Of a stretch of DNA of 64,000 nt, positions 1-11,496 are shown piece after piece. The position numbers and the translations under genes were made by a program. Origin of the DNA: Lepraria neglecta (lineage: Eukaryota; Ascomycota; Lecanoromycetes; Lecanorales; Stereocaulaceae). The notes beneath the pieces were generated by a model. It was given only the letters and a program-made list of their open reading frames with translations, searched no databases and had not been told where the DNA came from. How positions within the stretch are numbered: position 1 is the first letter of the stretch; each line of letters starts with the position of its first letter. The DNA lies in NCBI GenBank assembly GCA_033220425.1, contig CM065650.1, positions 1,674,001 to 1,738,000 on the forward strand, written 5' to 3'.

Positions 1-84
1 CTTAAAAACGAGCCGGATAGTCTTCAAGTCGCGCTTCTCAAGGTAGGACACCACCTCAAGGACAAGCCCATTTGGTAGATGCAT
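1..84 (-). CDS. F-box protein, N-terminal tip only (cut by window edge)
   Basis: Read on the minus strand from the ATG at 84-82, the 28 codons up to the window edge give MHLPNGLVLEVVSYL followed by EKRDLKTIRLVFK. This is the start of an F-box: an LPxxLxLEVxSYL helix, then a DLKxxRLVxK helix. F-box proteins bind Skp1 and bring substrates to SCF ubiquitin ligases; the substrate-binding part lies outside the window. The frame upstream of this ATG closes at a TAG with no earlier Met, which supports the start. Most of the gene is missing, so nothing more specific can be said. Confidence 0.6.
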   Translation of the reverse strand, partial: MHLPNGLVLEVVSYLEKRDLKTIRLVFK

Positions 85-650
85 GTTGGGGTAGAAAGCA
101 GAATGACTTTCAAAAGGAGCGGCTCCAGTCTAGGGTCATTTAGGGCGGATGTGGGCGTGACGCAGTTGTGAGAGAGGGAGAGTCCCTCAATGGCCTCGTA
201 TCCGTGAAGATTTATATGCTCCGACGTGGTCTCAGTTCGTGAGACGTGGTGAGTTTCGGACGCGAAACCTGCGCGAAGTCACGAGCATCTGAGTCTTGGC
301 GCTACCGTGACCATCCTATCACCCTCATTAGCTGGCGTTAATGCTGCAAGACGGATGTCACTCGAGTCTATATCGTGACACCCGAGGGCGCGCAGCCCAG
401 GAGGCCGCTGCCCGCTGTGTGCAAGTCACAGGCGTTTTGCACCTGTTGTGCAACGCTATTTCGATTGGCTGAACAACGTTGGTCGAGTCATACGTGTCAG
501 GCTCTGCGGCGCAGCTTCGAGCGTGACATTGAAACATGGATATTTCCTAATTCCATTTATAGGCCGCTATCTAGACCGCTCCTTCCTCACGCCAGATCCC
601 TTGAACGTCATGCCTTTTCTAACTTCTCCACTTTCTCTGAGGCCTCCAAT
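85..650. other. Intergenic, divergent promoters
   Basis: This stretch separates the minus-strand F-box gene from the plus-strand gene at 651. An in-frame extension upstream of 651 is open back to 375, but its composition is not protein-like. No RNA gene or repeat was seen. Confidence 0.5.
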
Positions 651-2201
651 ATGGCTCCTCACGAAGATCTCGGTGTCCAGTACGCAAAGAACATGGCGCA
701 CTTCGGTTGCGGAGTTGCCATGTTCCAGCCAGTCTCAGCGTGTGACATGCGACCACCCTGCGTTGGCTACATAGATGGCAACAATAGGTGGAACTTTGTA
801 GCTAACATTGAGTGGACAAAAGATGATGGCGAACTGCAAGGCAACATTTGCCGAGCGGACGCTGATGAAGGTGGCTACCAACCGCTCGAGCGCAAGCCGA
901 TGAAGATGGAGCAACTGGGCATTGAATGGAGACCGCGGACAAGCATAGGCGTGAGGCAGTGGACTGTGGATGCGAATGGACAGACGCCGTACGAGTTCAC
1001 GATTTCCCTCCTCCACAGAGCTCATGCTTTGATCGAACGCCTAGAAGAGTGGGAGACTAAAGGTGCTACCAACCACAGGAACATCGGCCTACCCCTCGGC
1101 GCCGACGCGCACATAAAATATAAATCCTACACCTCCTTCGGCGCAGTCCTCATGTACGTTCTCTCCAGCCCCAGGTCCCGAGGCATGTTTCGGGACTCCC
1201 TTACTCCCAGCGAAATCCCATGCCCATCTCAAAAGAGCAATTACTGACTAGAGAGTTACAACAGAGCCCAGAAACCAATAACCCTAACCTCCTACAACGA
1301 CGAAACCCTCTTCATTTCCTGGCTGCGTACGAACCGCGCCCGTCTCTCACTCTTGCACGGCCATCAGCTACGGCGTCACGGCCTCTGGCTCGTTACAAGA
1401 ACATACACCACTCCTCGAGCCAGCATCAACGCGTGGGACTCGAAGGACAAAGAGGCGAACATGAGCGTAAAGGCAAAAGCGAATATGATGGGGGAGCTGG
1501 GAGGAGATTTGGAATGGACGGAGAAAGGGTCTGATAAGGATTGGAGTCATTATTTTGGCAACGACAAGGGGGAAACGGTTGTGGTTTTCTTCGACGGGAT
1601 TGAGGTGCCAGGCTACAAGTGGTGGTGGGAGAATGTCAAGGTTACAGTGGGTGGAGGAGACGCGTCGAGGCAAGGGAGTCCGAATCGTGGGCAGAGTACT
1701 GAACGACGAAGCGAATCAGCGCCAGAGCAGGGCCATTTCAACGGAAACGGAAAGCAGCCTCCAGAGGAGTATGGTTTACTAGCCGAAGATCTATGGGGCT
1801 CGCAGACGCCTTTACGGAGAGGAAGTCTGCTCAACGAGCGGAATGAGCGAAGTCTATCACGAGGACGACGTACCCAGTCGAGGAAGAGCGAGAGCCCAGC
1901 ACGAAATATGTCGACGCCTACAAGATTATCGAAATACCTCGCATGTGAGCCAGAGAACCCACCCACAAGCCCAATCGGCGGGGCTAGGGCACCTACGCCA
2001 AATGGCAAATCCGCAGCCACACCATCGCCAACTCAGCGCTTCAGCACAGCTTCGACTGCTGCGTCCTCGTCTAGTCATAAGGCTCGAGAGCGAGGGGCAA
2101 CAGAAGTCGAGGGCAGTGCTCCTACGTTTACACCGGAGAGTGCGTTGCAGAGGAAGACGGTTTCGCCTCCAATAAGCTACCTGAATGGTAGCCTTCATTG
2201 A
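651..2201 (+). CDS. Conserved-looking fungal protein of unknown function (479 aa)
   Basis: The model has two exons, 651-1153 and 1265-2201. The 111-bp intron begins GTACGT, has an ACTGAC branch site and ends ACAG; it holds a stop codon, so it must be removed. Exons sum to 1440 nt, exactly 479 codons plus stop. The N-terminal half (to about residue 170) is rich in aromatic residues and Gly and includes GYIDGNNRWNFVANIEW. The middle, after the splice, has SYNDETLFISWLRTNRARL and a Trp-rich VPGYKWWWENVKVTV segment. From about residue 290 it is Ser/Arg/Pro-rich and probably disordered and phosphorylated. I know of similar uncharacterised fungal proteins but no function. The start at 651 (MAPHEDLG) is preferred because the upstream extension looks non-coding. 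Confidence 0.7.
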
Positions 2202-2737
2202 AGATGGGTAGGTTAAAGTAATGTATTTTACCTCAATGCAAAACCCACCTTCAAAAAAACGAGCGACCCAAATTCTCCCCCAAATTTGCCTCACTTACCC
2301 AGTCAACGGTGAGTATGGTCAAGAATAGTGGATGAATGTTCTCTCAATGGACCGCTGGTCAACGCCAACTCCATCGATATCTCCCAAGTCTTGACTTCAA
2401 CTTTACAACAAAGTTCCCGGTTTCTGCTTATATTTACCAATTTTTTTGGGATTTCTTAGCTCCGTCTTCATTCATTCGTGCGCCGTGTCGTACTCTTTCT
2501 CCTAGGAAGCTGTGCATTCAAAGAGGTATTATCCAGGTATTTGACCTCCAACGCAGCCTCTTCCTTACCACAGTGCCTCATTCGAGATTCACCCCTCCCA
2601 GAATGAGCAAGCATTGGCACCTTTCAGAGCGCGCCATATCAGATGCAAAGCTCCAAGTCCTGGTAATTTTTCATACAAGCATAGCTCAAGGATATGTGCA
2701 ATCCATCCCAAACCCCTCATAAACCAAAACATCATTC
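2202..2737. other. Intergenic, convergent 3' ends
   Basis: Lies between the 3' ends of the gene at 651 and SPC7. It is AT-richer, with T-rich tracts, and is probably 3' UTR of both. No other feature was seen. Confidence 0.5.
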
Positions 2738-5700
2738 TTACGACCTCTTCCCCCTAGCAATCAATTTCTCCTCCAGCTCCCCCACAGCCGTGACCCAGAC
2801 ACCAGGGTCCTCTACCGCTTTGACTCTCGATTCCAGGAAATCCGCCATATTCTTCTCCTTTAAGTTCTCCCCATAGCATACTTTCGCATTCGCTTTCACA
2901 CCGACGCCTAAGGCAGCTACACCCTCTCCACTGCGCACTTTTACTTCGAAAACGACTTCGACTTTCGTTCGCATGGCTCTGAGCAGAATATATGAGCGTA
3001 TAGCCATCGCCTCGTCGGATGTGATAATTGGCTCGGTGATATAGCTGACGCCAAGGATGCGAGCCTCTTCAATGATGGTGGAGGCGGCTTCCCAGCTGGT
3101 GCTTACGAAGGTGAGGAGGTCTTTGACGCTGGTTTGGGATTGTTGCAGGCATTGGAGTTGGGCACGCATGATCTGCAGGAAGAAGCGTTTTTCTGTTAGA
3201 GGTTGTGGATGGTACTCGTGGGTGTCGGCGATGCAGGTGAGGCTGATGGGAGAGTTTTCGCTTTTGGTCAATGAGCCGTCTTTCAATGCAAACGAGGCGG
3301 GCATGAAGAAGAGCTGGAGTGTGCGATTGTAGGTCATGGTGAGTGCCGATTCGGCGACCGAGGTGATGGTCCAGCCCCAAGCTCCTTCGAGAGCATTGAC
3401 ATTTGCTGCGAGTATAATTAGCACAATGCTGAAGTAGAAGTGAGTTGGCACGTACCTTGCAACGCTGAGACTTCCTTGCTGCTCCATCCTCGACAATCCT
3501 GGTGGATCTTCTCTGCTTCCTTAATCTCTTCAAGGCATTCTTGCTTTCGCTCGACGACATCCCCGAGAATGTTTTCCTTCTCTCGCAACTGTATCTGGAG
3601 TTGCTCAACGAGCTTCTGCTTAGCTTCTAAGTCTTGTTCAATGGACAGGAGGTCGTCTCTAGCTTCCTTGAGCTCGTCTTGATCGCAGTCGGCTACCTCA
3701 TCTGCTTGAGCCTGAGCAATTTGGACCAAGCTCTCCAGCCGCTCGTGCTTCTCGATTAGTTCTGGTAGAAATGGTTGGAGGATCTGCTCCTGCTGTGTCA
3801 AGCTTCGGCCGTCTTCCTTCATACCCTCGCCGATCTTGAGCAAGCCTTCTTTGAGACCATCGAGCAGCTTCATGCGCCATTCATACCACATGGCCTTGCT
3901 GAGAAGTCTGGCGTGAGTCTTGACGTTCTTGAATTGGTTGTCCATGATCGACTTGATATCTGGAGGCGCCGACATGTACTCGCGGAACAAAGGAGGATTC
4001 TCTTCGTAAGTGTCAGCTTCGATTTCCTTTACAATGCTACGGCCTTCGGAGATGTAGTTCTTGAGTTCTCGGCATGACTAGATTTCTTTATCAGCATTCT
4101 GCTCCAGCGGCGATTGAAATTCATGATTGACATACATGTTGATACAGCTCAAGCATCGGCACAGTGCACGCTCCGGCCACGACACAATTCTCGAGTTCGT
4201 TGGATGCATCAGCTTGTTCTTCGTCCTGAGCTCCAAGGCTTGCTTTCTTTGCACTCTGCTCGAGCATAGCATTTGGCGCGACAGTATGCCTCCGCTTCGT
4301 GGTGGTCAGTTCCATAAATCGAATGCTAGTCATGTTCAAGAAGTCCTGAAGATGGATTCGGTCTTCCTCTTGCGTCACATCGATTCCACCAATCGCACTG
4401 GCGTCCAACTTTTGTTCGAAGGAATGTATTCTGGCTGGACTCCGTGCCTCTGCATCTTTGAAGCGCGACTGATCCTTGGGGCTTGTGCCTGTCTTGAGAG
4501 GAGATGTACTTCCTGAAGGCGTGCCGACATTGCCAGCTGTTTTAGCAAGACTATGTCGCGTGGACCTGGTAGTCCGGCCTGTTGTCGCAGTTTTGGGAGG
4601 CGGTGCAGGCAGCTTGACCTTCTTGACGGGGCTACCTTCACTGCCTTTCAGGCGTTTTGGGCTGTCCTCTTCGTCTTCATCTTCGTCGAGCTCGGCAGGT
4701 CTCTTGCCAAGTAAACCTTTGGCAGCGCCAACATGTAAGCTCTTACGGCCTTTAAGCTTCTTCTTTTGTGGTGTCAGGCTCTCAATCATGTTCTTGAGGT
4801 TGGCAGTTGCATCCTCTTCAAGATCCTGATTATTGGCTTCATCCTCTAGAATACCGCGTCCGCTTTCTCGACGTTGGTCTTCGGCCCGTTCTTGATCAAG
4901 TTCCAGTTCCATTACTTGAGGGTCTGCAAAACGAACACCTGATGGTGCTGGACCTTGAGCGACAAACGCTGTTGCATTCTCACCAATGGAACCTCGTCTG
5001 TCAAGCAAAGCAGTAACGTGGGGTGAGCCAAGACCCTCTCGGTCAATCCCCAAACCCGATGACCTCCTCCTATGAGGCTTTAGAACGATGCTTGGGGTAG
5101 TAGCACCGGTTTCTAGATCCTGGCGGAACACAGAATTAGGGTTGCTGGGCCTAGAAGTTGAATCTGGAGCTGTCTTTGCTTCAGCCCTGATCTCAGCTTT
5201 GAAGAGCTTCTTTGGCGATGCTGTCCTCATTGATACGTTCTTCGAAGGTGGGGTCTTCCCAGGGGTTGTTGGTCGCATCATCTGCGGCGTCAACTGTTTG
5301 GTGGGTGTGTTTGGTTTCTTGACTGGTGTAGGGGGCTGTGATTTGGGCGTAGCAGTGGGTCGTCCCATACTCTTCCTAATGCTGCTCCGAGGTTGAGAAG
5401 TTGTCAAGCTCGGGCTACCAGTCTCTGAGGCCATTGTTTTGACATGGGCTGGTAACGCTCGCTCATCCGACAAGCCTACACCTACGGGCTTTTGGCGCGG
5501 TGTACCAAAGAACGGGGATCCTGTCAATTGGCCTACGTCGGTTTCTTGCTCCATCAGGACCTTGGCCTCGGCCTTGTTGCCAGTACTAAGCTGCTCAGGT
5601 AGGATAGCTCCAACAGCGGCAGTGATATTCATGTCCTGAGTAGGTGGTTCGGTGCGCTCAGTGACAGAACGGAGGATGCCACCAGCCGCGAACGTGATAT

Positions 5701-7549
5701 CCATGGTCTCGTCATTGTTAGCTGATCCTGCACTTTGGCGGCGACTTGCGTCCTGGAGTAGCTGGTTGTTTGCAAGTTGGTCATCCGCCGAGTTCGCATC
5801 TCTGTTGTTCTGCTGCACAACGCCGCCAATCACGGATGTGAACTCCATTGTCAATTCTTCATCTTCGTCAGCAGACTGACCATCTTGACCCTCACCAATA
5901 GGCGCTTCTTGATTTTGCTGGATCCCACCAATGGCCATAGTTAGATCTATAGTCTCATCACCAAGAGCTGAGCCATCTCCTGAGGATCGGCGACGTGCTA
6001 CACTGCTTCCCCGTCGATTGCTAGTAACGGAATTTCTGCGCCTACGCTTTGGAGAAGATTGACTCGTATCAGCAGCTGGTAAGATACCTCCAACAGCCTG
6101 CGTCATCTCCATCGTCCCATCTTCTTCTTCATTCACTTTCCTGGTCACATTGGCTTTGAAGGCAGGCGAGAATGGGTTCAGATTCTCTTGATCCTGGAGA
6201 GCACTTGGTTCGCCAACAAGTTGAGGCACACATTGTCCTTTATTCATCCAAGGTGTGAAAGCATCAGTGACTTCATCATCAGCCATCTCCATGGTGATAT
6301 CGCCATGTTCGTCATAGTCGATTCCGTGAGTACCTGCTTGTTTTGCCGCTTGTTGAAGAGCCGCTTCGAGTCTTCCGCTTGATCCAGCAGAGTCGCCAGC
6401 AGAATGGACGGTATTGCCGTCTCCATCAATGCCAGTCACTGTCTCATCTTCGACTAGATCATCATCATTGGAGCTCGAATCACTGTCCTTGTCAACCTCA
6501 TCGGCAGTTATGAATGTCTGGTTTGTGTCGTCGGAAGCTCCACTGTAGGGGCTCGACGAGAAGTCTTCAGGATTGTTGAAGTTCGTAGGAGATATTCCAG
6601 AGCTTCGACGGCGCTTCTTTTGATGCAGATCACGTTGATGAGCAGGAGATGCAGAGACTTGCAGCTCTTCTACCTGCTCTGGTGGGGTTGATGGTGGCTC
6701 GGAGGCGTCAGTGGAAGGCATTGGTGAGCGATAGAGCGACCCGGCGTTAGTTGTCAGACCAGATGCTCTTCTTGTTGAGTTTGTCGACGCGGAGGAAGTG
6801 GTCGAGTCTTCAGGTAACTCAACGACATTCCAGGTGTGAAGGGTCGCTTCTGGTGCAAATGATACTCTTCGATTTGCTAGCATCCCGGTCAGTATGTAAC
6901 ATGAATGATGCGAATGCGGCCCCTACCCAAAGACTTTCTTCTCGCATCCTTGTGAGCTAGCATCTCCTGCCGTTCGCGCTCTCGCGCAGCTGCTTGCTGC
7001 TCCTCCTCAGTTCTCACTGCTACACGCGTTGGAGATTGAGACTTAGAAGCTGCTTGCGTAGGAGAAGCTTCGAAAGGATTGGGAACACCTTGCGACAGCT
7101 GTTCCGTAGGCTTATTCGCAGGGGGCTTCCGTGGAGATTTTTCTGGTGTATTTGCTACTTTTGCTTTTCCAGGAGAACCTTTGCCAGCGTCATTGTAGGG
7201 TGGTGTGCTCTTCGGCGGTGACAACGGTATCGTTGGCTTCAATATTGATTTGTAAGGAAGTGGTAGGATAGGCTATATCATTTGAGCGTGGAGCTTACCA
7301 GAGATGTGGGAATCCTACCTCTTGCTTGTTCCCAGTACCCTCCTTCAGCGCGTCCAATCCTCCAGGTCCAAGACTCTTGCTACGAGACTTCTTCGAAGCT
7401 TGTTTCCCCTGCGCGGTCAGACTCAAGAGCGCCGCCGAGTCCACCGTAAGATTCTCCTTGTCCCCGCTGGAATCTGCAAATGGCACATGAGCGAGTGACT
7501 TGCGCGCTTGGCGCACTCGCGGCGCCTTTGGACTTTGGGGCGATGTCAT
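2738..7549 (-). CDS. SPC7: Kinetochore scaffold Spc7 (KNL1/Spc105 family)
   Basis: Spc7 is the KNL1 subunit of the KMN network on the outer kinetochore; it recruits PP1 and, through phosphorylated MELT repeats, Bub3-Bub1. Five exons (7549-7319, 7272-6927, 6876-4136, 4077-3456, 3405-2738) sum to 4608 nt, giving 1535 aa. Introns are 46, 50, 58 and 50 bp. The N-terminus has KKSRSKSLGPGGLDAL and YKSILKPTIPLSP, typical of fungal Spc7. The PP1 docking motif RVSF is at residues 196-199. At least five MELT-like repeats follow (MEMTQAVGGI, IDLTMAIGGI, MEFTSVIGGV, MDITFAAGGI, MNITAAVGAI). The C-terminal third holds the Spc7 domain (SIRFMELTTTKRRHTVAPNA), a long coiled coil and an RWD-like end. Length suits the family. 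It shares a 232-bp promoter region with RPS11. Confidence 0.96.
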
Positions 7550-7781
7550 TGTGACTAAGTACGAGCAATTGCTCTGCTGTTCTTGTTAGTAAGTCTAAAG
7601 CATTGCTTTGGAATAGACCGTTTATGGAGCAAATAGCTAGCGCGCGAGAAAGTAAACAAAGGCAGAAGCTCGGAAGATGTAAGCGGGCTTGGCAATCTTG
7701 GCTTTTCAGCCCTACGGACTAGCGTAACCCACACAAAGATAATTCCATCGATCTTCACCTCAGCTAAATCAAACCGCAATC
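7550..7781. promoter_or_regulatory. Shared divergent promoter, SPC7 / RPS11
   Basis: Only 232 bp separate the two start codons, so the genes very likely share control sequences. GTAAACA at 7652-7658 matches the forkhead core (RTAAAYA). That it binds a factor is inference from the motif alone. Confidence 0.45.
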
Positions 7782-8397
7782 ATGGCGACCGAACTGACGG
7801 TGCAATCGGAGCGCGCCTTCCAAAAGCAACCTCATGTCTTCGTCAACCAGAAGACTAAGCGCACGAAGAGCACGAGAGTAGGCAAGGGTGGGCGAAGATG
7901 GTACAAGGACGTGGGCTTGGGGTTTAGGACACCAAAAACTGCGATCGAGGGCACATACATCGGTACGACTCGCTCTTGAGAGTTACCACGATACTCTTGA
8001 GTATTTGAAGCCCATATCTGACACTCATATTGCAGACAAAAAATGCCCCTTCACCGGCGAAGTCTCTATCCGTGGCCGTATCCTCACAGGCACCGTTGTG
8101 TCTACCAAAATGCACCGAACCCTCGTCATCCGTCGCGAATACCTCCACTTCGTCCCCAAATACTCCAGATATGAGAAGCGACACAAGAACCTAGCGGCAC
8201 ATGTCTCACCAGCGTTCCGTGTGGAGGAGGGTGACCAGGTTACGGTTGGGCAGTGCAGGCCTTTAAGCAAGACGGTATGAGTTGGGAGTTGGAGTTGGGA
8301 GTGAATGGATGCTAACAACGCTCTACAGGTCCGATTCAATGTTCTACGTGTGCTTCCTCGAACCGGAAAGGCTGTGAAGGGTTTCCAAAAGTTCTAA
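7782..8397 (+). CDS. RPS11: 40S ribosomal protein S11 (uS17)
   Basis: Component of the small cytosolic ribosomal subunit that contacts 18S rRNA. Exons 7782-7962, 8036-8274 and 8329-8397 sum to 489 nt, giving 162 aa, the normal length. Introns are 73 and 54 bp, the second with a GCTAAC branch site. The eukaryotic N-terminal extension ([29 protein letters not shown]) precedes the uS17 OB-fold core ([36 protein letters not shown], ending with [10 protein letters not shown] and GFQKF). All parts are present and intact. It is divergent from SPC7. Confidence 0.97.
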
Positions 8398-8828
8398 GCG
8401 GTTGGATATGGTGGAAGGGAAGAGTCTGCATGGTGGAGCTTGTATTGCGAGGTTAGGTAAACCTACGAGAGCTTAAGACATAGTCGGAACTCTTCGGAAT
8501 CTGAGTCCTGACCACCCTGCAAGTGTGACATGTGCTTTGCTGAGCTACTGGAATATTGTAGCCAAGAGTGGACACTTAGGCCAATTGTACATTGTCCTAT
8601 CTATTACGGACACGTATTCAGTTTCCCCGAAATAAATTACAAGCAGTCGATCTCAACAGCCAGCTTTCACTACATACAGGGGTGCCTTGCTATCAGCGCA
8701 TTCAGCGTCTAGGCTAGATAGACAATTCTGATGGATTGCTGATTTCTTGACGTCCGTTAACTGAATTCCGCCACGCTCCCATCTTACAGGCCTGCTTCTT
8801 TATTGAATTCGCACGTGCATCTCTGTTT
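8398..8828. other. Intergenic, convergent 3' ends
   Basis: 3' flanks of RPS11 and of the SANT/DUF7587-type gene. A polyadenylation-like AATAAA lies near 8631. Nothing else was recognised. Confidence 0.45.
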
Positions 8829-11412
8829 TTACATGCCGGTCCAAGCGTGTTGGTACAACTCCTCATTTTCGTTCTTGTTGTTAACCTGGGAACTCCAATC
8901 GTGGCCTCGGTATTCCCAGCCACCCTGTTTGTGAAAGCCTTGATTGGGTACACTCTTAGTAGGTAAGGCATCGATAGTACAGTGAGTGCCAGGTGTCCAG
9001 CTATCCGGTCCATTGAAATTCCCATTGGGGAGAAGCTCCCGAGGCAAGCCCACTTGGGAAGTATCAAGACTTCCATGACCTTCAATTGGCCAGCTATTGG
9101 GGCCGTTGAAGGCTTTGTTGGGGCGGCTGTAGCCAGGCTGCGCTCTGGGCAATGCATCCACAACTTCATAGCCGTATTGTACCACGCTGTCTGCTCCAAT
9201 GAAACCTCGACTGGGTGGGAGCTTGCCAGGCGGGCCATCGTGTAGTGGCATCTGTATGTCGCAGCCTCCCATCTTAATGCCGGGGTCACGCTCGTTGCCA
9301 TCTGTCTGCCATATATCGAAGGGCTGCTGTTTAGAGACATCGCCTTCGGGGTCCTGAGCATGGACGAAGTCTAACAGCTCTCGGACGAAACCTTTCGTAA
9401 AAGCGTCATCATCGGTAAGGCTAGGTTGTCCTTCAGAGATATGATCTACCGTTGTATCTAGTTCCCTCTCGTCCTCTTCTGCTGCGTCTCTCTCCTCTTC
9501 AGGAATGCAGTCAGGCCCTGCATCCCGGTGTGTATCATTCCCAAGCGAGTCATACTCATCCTTAATCGCTGCAGCAGTCTCCGCCAGCCAATCAGTGTTA
9601 AGTCTCATACTTTGGCCGCCAGTATAGCCCTGAATATTTTCGGCAGGTTGATCCTCGGTCGTGTCATGGTCCAATTCGTGTTCCTTCTCGGTGACCCTTT
9701 CCTCCATCAAGTCTGTAGCAATCTTGGCAACCTCCTCGAAGTTCAGAGGTGTCTCACTCTCGCTCTGCTTGCTTCTATATGCTAGCTCAACTCCATTACG
9801 AAATGATACGTTGGTTTGCCAATTGGAACAACGGCCCTCGAACTTCCAATCCGTAATAAAGCTGTAGACTGCAGCTTCGCATAAATCGGCTTTGGCTGGA
9901 ATGGACAGAGCGTGCAGTAGTTTCCCCACTGCTTCACCAGCATGATAAGACATAGGAAGAGGGTCATCTCTGAACGATTGTCGAACCGGCATTAAGAACT
10001 TATTGGCACGCATTATCTCTAGTCGGAAAGGGTCGGCATCGCTGGGCATAGCCGGCATTGCAGCAAGGAGCTCAGGTAGCCCAACGACGGAGATGATTGC
10101 TGATGGGTCTACAAGATTTCGGAGTTAGCACATCTCTTATAAGGTGATGTTGGAGTCGAATGACATGTCTCAAGAGCCGGAAGATATCTCCAGCTCCTAA
10201 ACTCTGTCCCACTACTCCAATTAGGGCATGGAAGGGAAAATAGCAACTCAAAAAAGGTGCTTACCGATCGCGCCCCATACAAGGCTGATTCTATTAGCCT
10301 AACAAAAACAAAATTTGGAGAAGAGAGTGTACTAACAACTCGCCTTGTGGCCTATAGCGGTGAGTGACTTTGAGTTGCAATGCCGCAGCTGACTGGACGA
10401 GATCCTCCCGGTCCGCCTCATGGAGGTCTATAACAGCCAAAAAGGAATCCGGGCCTATTTTCAGTGCTCGAAAAAGAGCACGCACCAGATTTCTAGTGAC
10501 TGAGATCAGCGATGTTGGCCCAGAGTGAACAGGTGCCACGTGACGGATGACTTCATCTCTGTAGTAAGGATCATCAGGGTTCAAAGGCGGAGGAATGGTG
10601 GGACTATCGATGAATGCTCCAGCACGAAATCCATCGCCAGAATTGATCCCTTGCGAGCCGTTCTTCGAAAACGCACGGAAAGCGATACGGGGGAGCCGCT
10701 TTAGCTGGTTAGGTTCAAACTGCTGCTCTCGTCCCTTGGTGCTCGCTGGTGGTGTGAGAAGCCCGCGACTAGCAACAGCGTTATTGCCGTCTGGGGGTGT
10801 CTTCGGTTCCACATCAATGCGTCGCCGCTTAGGCGTTGACGGAGGGGTCTGATTCTCACCGTCGGAGGAAGAGAAACCTTCATTTGACCTGTACTTGCCG
10901 AGATGAAAGGTCGCGAGCTTTCTCTTGCGTGCCTTTGGCGGCTTTGAAGATTCTAACTCCTTGGCTGTGTTCCTTTGCACCTTTTCGACCAGTTCAATGC
11001 CCAAACCGCGAGCTTGCTTTTCGAGTAAAGCGCGAGTCACAATCTTCGACTTGTCAGAGCCGTAGGCAGGTGAAGCAGAATTCAGTTCTTTCGATGCGGT
11101 GGCACCATTAAACCATGGCTTCATCCAGTTCCACTGCGTTCGGAGTACTCTCTCAGCTAGTCCCTTGGATCGCGCAGTATTTTTCCTGTGACATCGGTTG
11201 AAGATTAGTGTCCTGTCATTCCAAGTGAGGTCGTATTTATCGGCAAGTAATGCCAAAGTCACCCGCTCCTCGATGGACCAATGGTGGACCCCCGTTGGCT
11301 TGGTGATATCTTCATCACTTGAGCTCTCGTTTGAGATATGAGGCGTCGAGGGTCGTAGGTTTCCTTGAGTGGTGCCAATGGGTTCATGGTTGAGGTCATT
11401 TGGTGACGCCAT
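8829..11412 (-). CDS. SANT/Myb-like + DUF7587-type protein with C-terminal repeats
   Basis: The preferred model has exons 11412-10337, 10290-10265 and 10108-8829, which sum to 2382 nt (793 aa). An in-frame Met at 11496 would add 28 residues. Near the N-terminus, HHWSIEERVTLALLADKYD with WNDRTLIFNRCHR resembles the Myb/SANT-like module of fungal regulators. After a basic, disordered linker comes RIAFRAFSKNGSQGINSGDGF.., SLISVTRNLVRALFRAL and, across the short second exon, ISLVWGAIDPSAIISVVGLPEL; I match this to the fungal DUF7587 domain from memory. The C-terminal 130 residues are four degenerate repeats built on PNxxFNGPxSW. The first intron is 46 bp and its exact ends are uncertain: a 34-bp alternative also keeps frame. 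A nuclear, DNA-associated role is inference. Confidence 0.75.
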
Positions 11413-11496
11413 GATGTCTTGTCTGAACTTTTTGATAGCTGAACGAGCCTTCAGAGCTATGGTATCACTAGTTGGGAACCTTAAAGCCGAAATCAC

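Noticed and set aside
375-650. N-terminal extension of the gene at 651
   Set aside because: The frame is open, but its composition is unlike the rest of the protein and unlike conserved fungal coding sequence; MAPHEDLG at 651 is the better start.
10299-10332. 34-bp intron in the SANT/DUF7587-type gene
   Set aside because: It keeps frame, but 34 bp is below the usual minimum for these fungi; the 46-bp alternative (10291-10336) is preferred, though not proven.
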